Shown: piece by piece, positions 56,096-64,000 of the stretch | How the letters are laid out: the number at the start of each line of letters is the position of its first letter | Numbering within the stretch: position 1 is the stretch's first letter | Origin: Heligmosomoides polygyrus polygyrus | Lineage: Eukaryota > Nematoda > Chromadorea > Rhabditida > Heligmosomidae | Assembly: GCA_947396885.1 (NCBI GenBank) | Contig: OX377202.1 | Coordinates: forward strand, 25,730,001 to 25,794,000 | Reading direction: 5' to 3' | DNA length: 64,000 nucleotides | Notes under the pieces: generated by a model | Database searches by the model: none | What the model saw: only the letters and a program-made list of their open reading frames with translations | What the model was told of the DNA's origin: nothing | Program-made: the position numbers and the translations under genes

Positions 56096-56426
56096 CAACA
56101 CTTAAATACATTACATGGGGTAACAATTCAGACAAATCTGTGGAGCGACGGCCTGCGAAGAGATGAGATTCTCTTAGCCCGCTTGCGGTCGGCGCGCAAA
56201 ATGGAGTCGGGTAGTCACGGTGCCGAGGGTGCGTCTTGCCTCAAAGGGTCCGGCGGTTCCTCATCGGTTCCACGCACTTCGGTCTGCGGTCCACCGCTAC
56301 ATGAGCAGCGGTCCATGACCAAGGCGGGGGAGGAATCGTTCGTCCTCCTTGAGGAATATGATCAGCGATCCACCGGTTGTGGCCAGCGGTCCACAACATC
56401 ACACGTTTTCAGTTATGGACCGCCGG

Positions 56427-57036
56427 TTTGCACCGTCGTCCATAACTCGGTCCATAACTGAAAACATGCGACGTTATGGACCGCTGCTCAGCAGTGAGAG
56501 GAGGCCGTACTGATCACCAGCTGCAACGATGGTCACTGCATAGCAGACATCGGATCTGACGCCGATGAAAGATAATTAGGACCCGTGATTTTCTACAGAC
56601 CCTCGGTAAAGGGCCCATTGGAATTACGAAAATTTTCAAGTCTCGATCTTGGAGCGATTCGGGTAGGGGTGGTTTCAGCAGGCCATTTTCGAATGATCTC
56701 GATGACTTTTGGATCGGCTAATAGATATCCGAATGGGATATGATTTTCCGATTAAAATCAGTCATCGAAATCATTCGAAAATGGCCTGCTGAAAACACTC
56801 CTACCCGAATAGCTCAATGTCGGGACTTCAAAAATGTCGTTATCCCACTGGAACCTTTAGCGGGGGTTTGCAGAAAATCACGGATCCGAATTATCCGTCA
56901 TTGGCGTCAGATCCGATGTCTGCTATGCAGTGACCATCGTTGCAGCTGGTGATTAGTACGGCCTCCTCTCACTGCTGACCAGCGGCCCATAGCGTCACAC
57001 GTTTCAGTTATGGACCCGAGTTATGGACGACGGTGA
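56427..57036. mobile_element. Foldback element, family F1 (610 bp)
   Basis: Left arm gttatggaccgctgctcagc, gaggccgtactgatcaccag, ctgcaacgatggtcactgca and agacatcggatctgacgcc. The right arm is the complement, ending gtccataactc-type sequence and acgacggtgaac. The inner arms match at ccattttcgaatgat and complement. Shares its ggatctgacgccgat core with 4150-5625. Confidence 0.8.
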
Positions 57037-57039
57037 ACT

Positions 57040-57236
57040 TTTCGTCCCTTTCAACGAAAATCTGGTCTGGTGAATATCCCTTATCTGAATTACCCTGAGA
57101 TCCGGACTTTGAAGTAAGCCACGGATGGTGTCCCTCCTAACTTTTCGCTCCTTTCCACGAAAATCTAGTCTGCTTAATACCACATTATCTGAATTAACCT
57201 GAGATCCTGACTTTTGGAATAAGTCACGGGTGTTCA
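57040..57236 (+). repeat. 103-bp tandem duplication
   Basis: cgaaaatctggtctggtgaa, ttatctgaattaccctgaga and tccggactt are repeated 103 bp downstream with about 10-15% differences, next to the foldback right end. Confidence 0.75.
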
Positions 57237-59399
57237 CTTTAAAAATTTCACACCTTCTACTTTTTGTGCTTAGAAGATCTTAACTAGAGCATTTTATTGG
57301 TTCGCTATAGAAAAACAAACAAATCAACAGGGGCTTCACAGAGATAATTGAACACCTAAAAATCAACAACTGGAGCATGGCTAGAGGTACAAATTGATTC
57401 AGATGACTTCCGACATTAAGCACTTCAGAGAGTAGAGAATGTGAGAGTCAGAAAACAATATGAGAGCACATTCAGCCGTACACGTGTACGACAACGGAAG
57501 AAGAGATCAAATCATAGCACCTTCAGCTGATACACGCAATGGAGGGAGAAATCTCAAAATCATGACACTTTCAGCTAACAGAAAAACAGATCTCTAAGCA
57601 TTGAGAGGCCGCATCTCAGCGATGTGTAATGTGTAGACGAATCGAATTGAGCTCTCTTGATCGAAACTTTAGGTTTTTTTGATAGACCTCCCCTTGTCTA
57701 TACGTAAATAAAAACTGCTACCCTCTGGACAGCGACACTTAAGTAGATTGGATACTTTAATGTGGGAGTGATAATTCTCGAAATCTTTCTTCGTCGCGAC
57801 ATCGTTGAGATGTTGCCCCTCCAAGTAACTGAGGAGGATTGTCGTGGAAGGTTCAGTGTTAGACGGCGATGACGGCGATATTATTCACTTCGGTTGTTTT
57901 CGGTGTTGCGCAACACTGGCCGCTTGCGCTTCTGAAAAGGGAAAAGAGTCGTGGATAAGGAGTGCGTCGCTTGATTGCAATAGACAAGAATTAGTTCCCC
58001 TCACATTTGACGGGACGAACGTGCTGGCCGGTTTAATGTGGTAGCTGCGTAAGTCCGTCCTATATGCACATTTTTTTCGGAGCAAAAATGTGTGAAGAAC
58101 ATGGAGTGAAATATGAATAGCACTACTCACAGTGCACGCCCAATAGCCTTCCTTGCCAATGATATCCATTCGACCTTTGCCGATTTCAGCCGCCTTAAAA
58201 ACTTTGACCGCTCCTCGTCATTGCTGCCGAGCGTGTTCCAGAACCTGCGTAGTGATCAGGATCAAAGCAGGAGTGGAACACTTGAGTGGCTGTCGAAGAG
58301 ACATGGATGCTTACAGGCTCCGTCGGGTGACCAGGCGCTCGTGCATATCAATATTAGGGTCGCCCTGTCCCAACGGAAGTCTAAATGTTAAGTACTTCTC
58401 GATACCCGATAGACCTCGCATCCCGATTTCAACCGAGAGGACCTACCAGTGACGAAGGAGACAACATCATCGGGCAGTTCTGTAAATTCAAGATCTTTCG
58501 CATGCTTGCCTGTTTGTCTGCATGGCTTTCCACCTTGGCTTTCACACCCAGGATCGCAAGCCTAAGAGAACTTTATGCTGGTAGTGAGTGTGGGGTGGGT
58601 GTTAACTAAAGAACAGAGGTCAAGAACGCTTACATGCAGGAAATATCGTTTGCAAAAATCCAAGATGAGGGAATAGTGGTCGTTCGGGTCAGGACAACTT
58701 GGGCGTCTCCACCTGACGAGGAGATCACCAAAGTTAACTTCCTGTGAAATGAAGCCCAATTGTCGGAGTTAAGAATAAGTGTTCACTGTTAACTGCGGCA
58801 CCTTGAATGGTGGTTTAGCATCTGTGATCCACACCCTGTTGATGTTCTCTACAGAAAACTTCGATCTCCTGGCAGCGTTCCTCTGGACGCTGTGACGACG
58901 TAGCTGTTGGTCTTCCTAGCAACTGCATCCTGTGCGAGACTGAGAGTGATCAACGAATCGATCCAAAGAGGACCGTCAGTGAGCGAAGTGGAAGACTGAA
59001 GTGGGAGACTAGGATTGATACGCTTATAGTGGCAGCCATTCCAACAATGATATCTGCTTGCTGACGGACCGATTTGCACAAAGAGCCAATAACAGGAGAG
59101 TCTGAGGTGGTCGAGATGGAGCTAACCGCATAAGTGTGGGCCCTCACAGGTTCCCTGTCGATTCGGCAGCCTCAAAGCTTCTTGATGATCGATTCCTATA
59201 GGACGATACAGCTGATGACCGGAAAAACGTCAGGGACATATGTTGGAGGGCAAAGAGTGGGCACCACATACTCGGGTCCGGATTCCATGCAATTATTATG
59301 CAATTATTACACTCATAGGGGCTTATGAGGTGGAAAAATCTCTGAGAAAGTCGTACAATTGCCCTAAAACAAAAACAGTTCTAACCATATTAGAGAGTC
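57237..59399. other. No supported gene
   Basis: Several 65-99 codon frames overlap on both strands (57844-59147), but none carries a motif I recognise and none can be linked by convincing splice sites. Confidence 0.35.
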
Positions 59400-59404
59400 C
59401 CTAG

Positions 59405-59520
59405 TTCAAGCTGTAAAAATTTAGATTTGGAAGTTTACTTTGATTTCGGAATTTGCATAGAGTGCCTTACGAGAGTGTCCCCAGGAGAGTGTCCAATTGG
59501 ATTTGAAAAGTCGCAACTTG
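59405..59520 (+). repeat. Degenerate minisatellite M1
   Basis: gtttactttgatttcggaat, gagagtgtcc and gtgtccaattggatttgaaa resemble the units at 18535-18690 and 35180-35345. Confidence 0.45.
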
Positions 59521-59826
59521 TTACCTTATTGAGTACTTGTAATCGACGACACTGAGTGAGGCGAGCTTCTGCGCGACGATCTTGAAGGAACCGAACTTCC
59601 CGAGTGATCTGAAAGGAGTAGAGGTTCGTGTTGCATGTTGTTGCATGTTGCTATCCGCTGTGACGCGACTCGACCACGTTGTTGTACCTAGGTCTCAAGC
59701 AGGTGCAACCTAGACTTCAACGAACCTGAAAGTATGAAATTAGTTGGATTAAAAGTTCGTCGGCTCTAATGGGTCGCCACCAATATTACCATGTGGACTT
59801 GTGTTCTCAGAATTTCTCTTTTTTAC

Positions 59827-59892
59827 TGCAGAGCTTCCCTGGCGATTTTCAACGTCAACTGCAGAGCTTCCCAGGCTATTTTCAAGATACCA
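59827..59892 (+). repeat. 33-bp in-frame tandem duplication
   Basis: ctgcagagcttccctggcga and then ttttcaa is repeated 33 bp on with three changes. It encodes LQSFPGDFQRQ then LQSFPGYFQDT in the plus frame from 59769. No protein family recognised. Confidence 0.7.
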
Positions 59893-60529
59893 CGGCGAGT
59901 TACACGGCTCCTCTGCAACGAAAAGGCACAGCGGTCGTTTTCGCCGTCTACGAAATCGGAGTTTGCCGAATAGAATACCAGCCTATGCCAGCGCCAAGGG
60001 TAGTGTAGTTGGGCTGAAAATCGTCCTCGTTATGGCCAGCGTTAGCGTTGCTCTCCATCTCGCGACGAAGCGAAAGCGTAGGATTTGAAGGAGTGGCCGC
60101 GGAGCGCCAGGTCGGTCATAGTTGCTGGTGCTCGCGGCCGCTGCCGAACAGTTTGGCTGAAGCCGTCATGAGTCTCTGGGCTCCTTCGGAATGGGAGACG
60201 AACTTCGTCTGAGAAGACACGGACGGCTTTTTCGGACTTTGCACTGTAGGGCAGGGGTGGAAATATGAGGTTTGACGAAGTTCAGAGCAATTTTTGTATC
60301 TTCTGATTGGAACGCGCGATTCTCTTCGGGGAGCGTTTTTGTCGGACGAAACCAATACTGCCCGTTCGTCATAAAAGGCGCTTGGAACTGTAATTATGAA
60401 CATAACTGCGAAACGTAGAAAGGGAAATTCCAGCTTTGCCAAATCCTTGAACAAAAGGAGATAGAGGAAAACTTTACTATGAATCGCATGACGCATGCAT
60501 ACGTGCTGAACTAATCTCGGCCGAAATTT
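59893..60529. other. No supported gene
   Basis: A 141-codon minus frame (60116-60541) is open without recognisable motifs; coding status unproven. Confidence 0.35.
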
Positions 60530-60600
60530 CAAAAATCTCACATTCGTGATCAGCGCCCCAGATACACTCCCCTAGACAAAGTTTGGGCGATTTTTTATTC
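60530..60600 (-). repeat. Diverged R monomer
   Basis: ttcgtgatcagcgccccaga and ctcccctagacaaagtttgg match the inverted R consensus. Confidence 0.65.
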
Positions 60601-60687
60601 TAACTCTTCTCGACCAATGGGCTAGGAGCTGCGAAAGCCTGATGCTAACAGTGCAATACAGTGCTGGGTGTTCAGGGGCCTCCAGCT

Positions 60688-60905
60688 CTTCACATGCGGA
60701 AGAAAACGAGCAGCTCATCTTCATATGCGGAAAAAGTGACGAGCTCAGCTTCATATGCGGAAAAAATCGAGGAGCCCAGCTTCATATGCGGAAAAAACGA
60801 CGAGTTCAGTTTCATATGCGGAAAAAACGAGGAGCTCAGCTTCACTTGCGGAAAAAACCACGAGCTTAGCTTCATATGCGGAAAAAACCGACGAGCTCAG
60901 CAAAC
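60688..60905 (+). repeat. 30-31 bp minisatellite, seven units
   Basis: ttcatatgcggaaaaaacga + gagctcagc recurs at about 60690, 60721, 60751, 60782, 60812, 60842 and 60872. The period is near a multiple of three, so long frames exist on both strands. They are repeat artefacts. Confidence 0.92.
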
Positions 60906-61192
60906 CGAAAAAACGGTCAAGCCACAATTCTGGCATGACCCACTCCCCGGTTAGCTGAGCTCTTTGTGGGGGATGAGGGTACCGGACAGGTGCGAGCAAT
61001 AAGCGCCGACCGCTCAGTGGCGCTCAAATCGAATCAATCACGCGCACGCCGCGACGCGCGTGGGAGGCGTGTGGGCGATCGATTTCGGCGCCGACGAGCG
61101 TTGTGAACCGCAAGCCGCCCATCGGCTAGGGTATCGACCGGTGGTCAGGCAGCCACGCCTCGCACGATGCGTCGCTCCACACCACCAATCAC

Positions 61193-61320
61193 CGGCGCCG
61201 GCGATGCCGCGGTAAGCGCCGGCGATGCCGCGGTAACAGCATGCCTGAATCCAGCCGGGACCGACCGCCGGCGATGCCGCGGTAACAGCATGCCTGAATC
61301 CAGCCGGGACCGACCGCCCA
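61193..61320 (+). repeat. 49-bp tandem repeat
   Basis: gccggcgatgccgcggtaac, agcatgcctgaatccagccg and ggaccgacc occur twice (from about 61218 and 61267), after a partial unit at 61198. Confidence 0.9.
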
Positions 61321-61408
61321 GCCGGAGTTCCCCCATTTTCCAGCAAGCCGAAAAGTGGGCGGATCGGCCGGCGGTCTTTCCCAAGGATTGTCTGAGAAGG
61401 CATTTCCA

Positions 61409-62162
61409 CTATGCCATTTTGAAGCTTCTCTTTGAGCCGAGTCCTCTTCCCCCAGAGGGGCTAATGTGTGATCCAGTCCTTTGTTGTGGCACCATCTTCA
61501 ACAGTTCTTCGCCAAATTTCTGGATCTGATGGTCCGCCAAAGAAAGTCTCGGAGCCTTCAAATGTGAGCCACCTCGACGCTGCTTTCCTCTCCAAGAACT
61601 CTGGTGGTTAGAGGCCGTCCATGCCTGGCGTTGAGGAAACTTGTTCTCATATGTCCTTTGAGATGGCTCCAACTTCAGAGACGCTGATTGCTGTGTAGGC
61701 TTCGTCATCCAAAACGGCTTTGCAGCGCTTTCTGTGAACATCTTGCCATGTTCATACGTTGCCGATCGAAATCCAGCTGCGATTGCCTCCAGCTGGGATC
61801 GAAGAAGCAGAAGGCATCTGATCCAGCTTTGCAGTGTCGTTCGTTGAGATACCGTCTCCTCACATAGGTCCCACAGCATATCGACGGATGTTCTCCAGAC
61901 CTGGTCGTTCTGAGGGTCTGCAAGAGTTATTAGCTCCACACCTCTAGCTACCTGCAGCAGTAACCGCTCCACGCCATCGTAAAGCCCCAGCGAACTCTGC
62001 CGCGTTGAAAAGACAGGATAAATTGGATTTAAGCCAGTCTTGTTGTATATCTTCCGGCTTTTTTAGCACCACGGCTTTTTGATTCTCTGTATTCAAGGAT
62101 CGAATTACGTTGTCGAACTCAGCAGGAAGTATTATCAGATTTTTCCTCTTTCTGTGGTTCAT
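61409..62162 (-). pseudogene. Unrecognised protein-coding relic in two overlapping frames
   Basis: Upstream frame 62162-61944 (72 codons, MNHRKRKNLIILPAEFD, then KKPEDIQQDWLKSNLSCLF) overlaps downstream frame 61972-61409 (187 codons, LADPQNDQVWRTSVDMLWDL, then RLSLADHQIQKFGEELLKMV). The second is the longest frame of the region and has normal protein-like composition with spaced Trp/Leu. One frameshift would join them to about 255 residues. Alternatively, the first frame ends at a donor-like CTGCAG|gtagct. No zinc knuckle, protease or polymerase motif is visible. A retroelement gag or a host exon are both possible; I assign no function. Confidence 0.4.
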
Positions 62163-62431
62163 CCACAGCGTGCTTGTCCACGGGTGTACCTCCGCATATT
62201 GTGCTGCGTATCCCGAAAGCGTTGCTATGTTGTACGGATCACACTTTCCTCATATATTTTCGAATGCAAGCGTTCTGGTTTCTTTTTATCGCAGAACACG
62301 CCAGTCAACGAGCGGCGCATATCCGCGACACTGCCTCTATCGTTACCGATAGGAGACATCATTGGTACTTTGCAATTATCAGTATAATTTGCTTCGACTT
62401 CTGCTGTTTTGTCCCCCATGTCGCTCTTCAA

Positions 62432-62770
62432 TGAGGCAAGGATACCACGATGCTATCTATGCGCGGCTTCGATCCGAGCTGGCTTATGACATCTTCTATA
62501 CCAATGTCTCCAAAACAAAAGTGAACAGGAGAGTAAGTTTATCTCAGCTCAAAATGAGCCACTACAACGAATTATATGAACAAAATGAGAACGAACAATA
62601 GCCACTGCGGGCTGCTTATATGAGGAAAATGGGAGGTGTGCTCTCCGGTGTGGTGGCCAACGGGTCCGCAGGTCACATGGGAGGCGAAACCGTAAACATC
62701 GTATCCGGAGGTCCCGCTGGGGGCTGTACCCGCCAGTCTCATAACTCAATTGCAACCGCTGGCGCTATAT
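62432..62770 (+). repeat. Dispersed repeat D2, copy 2
   Basis: Direct partner of 55757-56095 with about 80% matching blocks, including the 21-bp word around gaacgaacaatagccactg. Confidence 0.8.
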
Positions 62771-62784
62771 TCACCTACATAACA

Positions 62785-62965
62785 AGGGTCAGATTCGTAA
62801 TCACACCCTCAGATTACCCCTATAGACAAAGTTGGACGAAAACGTTAGCATGACCTTACCATTGTTCACCTATACTTCCCGTACTCCAGCGTATTAACAA
62901 AAATGGATGCCAGATTCGTGAACAGCACCCCTAATAACCCCACAGACGAAGGGGCAAGGAAATCT
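62785..62965. repeat. Diverged R monomers (one weak, one inverted)
   Basis: agattaccccta-tagacaaagttgg and atggatgccagattcgtgaa, then cagcacccc-taataacccc. Confidence 0.55.
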
Positions 62966-63224
62966 GTGATTATGACGTCGACACCCCTAGCCACTCGTTC
63001 CTGCTTGTAACCCGTGCCTGCTGTGAGGTATTCGCTGTTTAATATTCGCTGAAAACAGCAAAACGTTGTATAATACAAAAAGTGACAGAAGCGAGTGAAG
63101 CACCGCTCAAAGTGAACCCTTATTTGACAATTTAGAGTGAAATAAATGTGTAGGAGATGTGTGGGAAGTGAGCTGATTTAAACCGCCATTAAGGCACTAT
63201 TGTACTTTCACAACTCCAGAGGTC

Positions 63225-63432
63225 GAGGAGAGGTCGAAAATAATTTCGCCCGAATCTCGATAGAAGGTAATTTGGGGTGCTGATCACGAAGCTGACATCC
63301 ATGTTTGTTATTACGCTGGAGTGCGGAAAGTTACAGTGGTATGGGTGACCAATTGTAAGGTCATATGCACCGTTTTCGCCTAAACCTTGTCTGTAGGGGC
63401 TATCTGTGGTGTTGATCACGAATCTGGCTCTT
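63225..63432 (+). repeat. Two R monomers in tandem
   Basis: ttggggtgctgatcacgaag + ctgacatcc and tattacgctggagtgcgg in the first; cctaaaccttgtctgtaggg and gttgatcacgaatctggc in the second. Confidence 0.65.
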
Positions 63433-63439
63433 TTGACAA

Positions 63440-63690
63440 CTTAGAGTGAAACAAGTGTGTAGGAGATGTGTAGGAAGCAATTTGGTAAAGGAGGCAGTCA
63501 TGAAAAAATGCAAAATAGTGAGTAGCAAAGGAATCATACATCGGCACCGGTGAAGCACGGTCGCACCCCGCCGAGCCACCGACTCGCCCGCCGCAAGGTA
63601 TTTCCGCCACGTCCCATACGTCTGCGCGCACGTACGTACGTGGGCAGATGCTCACTGCGATACTGTACCCCAACTTCGAGGGCCCGTAGT
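63440..63690 (-). repeat. Dispersed repeat D1, minus copy
   Basis: Inverted partner of 55500-55745; a short relative of its end (gagtgaaataaatgtgtagg) also lies at 63136-63165. Confidence 0.7.
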
Positions 63691-64000
63691 ACTTTTTGAT
63701 TCAAGGCCTCAGCAAAAACGAGACGAGTTTTTCTACTATATGTAGGGTGGAGATTCTTGCAATACAATTCCACTTCCCCCGCTCAGGCCCCCGTCTGAAA
63801 CCCTTCCCTGGTAAGATCTATGAATAAAACTATGAATAGGCACCTCGCACAACATTGTCCTAGCGATACTAATTGAACTCTTTTCAAAAAGGAGCAGTTA
63901 TAGCTTTATGATGTTAAGTTATTAGCAGCTGTACCTTTTGAGGCTTTTGGTGTTCAGTTTTCCAGAATCGTAGCGTTTGATAATTGGTTAGCTCTTCATG
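63691..64000. other. No feature recognised
   Basis: Short frames only to the window end. Confidence 0.35.

Noticed and set aside
58849..59147. Possible retroelement pol fragment on the minus strand
   Set aside because: Loose resemblance to RNase H-region composition only; no catalytic residues could be aligned.
60116..60541. 141-codon minus frame as a possible gene
   Set aside because: No motif, no splice evidence and competing frames in the same stretch; left as unsupported.
60642..60954. Frames of 60-97 codons over 60642-60954 on both strands
   Set aside because: Produced by the 30-bp minisatellite.

Overview
The window looks like gene-poor, repeat-rich nuclear DNA of a multicellular eukaryote, most likely a nematode and perhaps a clade V strongylid or hookworm-like worm. 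The evidence is a split gene with introns of about 65-80 nt plus one long intron, many decayed mariner elements with TTAGGTTGG-type ends, tRNA-headed SINEs, many foldback and long-TIR DNA elements, and no operons or bacterial-style genes. The organism call is inference. No phage, plasmid, CRISPR or rRNA feature was seen.

The only host gene I can support is the 3' end of a plus-strand gene at 1-3361. It encodes a charged coiled coil, a linker rich in W-x-x-W-type repeats and a Gly/Arg/Pro-rich C-terminal tail. Its last intron (596-2990) holds a decayed mariner. A second possible coding relic is an unrecognised minus-strand ORF pair at 61409-62162. Almost every other open frame is a chance ORF inside repeats.

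Layout. 4150-5625: nested foldback elements. 6.5-13 kb: several copies of one tRNA-derived SINE, a GC-rich TIR element (9449-9806) and a 2 kb long-TIR element (10936-12906). 13.7-18.1 kb: two mariner relics and a small MITE. 20536-29552: a stack of insertions at least four levels deep. A hAT-like element (8-bp target duplication) holds a 7.9 kb giant foldback element. That holds a 2.3 kb TIR element (8-bp duplication), which in turn holds a SINE (11-bp duplication) and a mariner (TA duplication). 30-38.4 kb: another mariner relic, a second GC-rich TIR element, tRNA-like repeats and MITEs. 39398-39864: a 467 bp palindrome. 43056-49381: a 3163 bp segment present twice in direct tandem with no difference seen. 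50-64 kb: further hairpins, minisatellites (113, 103, 30 and 49 bp periods), a foldback related to the one at 4-5.6 kb, and dispersed repeats shared between 55.5-56.1 kb and 62.4-63.7 kb.

No genes here form a working pathway. The biological interest lies in the mobile elements: several families lack any recognisable transposase and are built mainly of inverted repeats, so transcripts through them could form long double-stranded RNA. Element boundaries supported by matched target duplications are the firmest calls; family names beyond mariner, hAT-like and tRNA-derived SINE are deliberately withheld.
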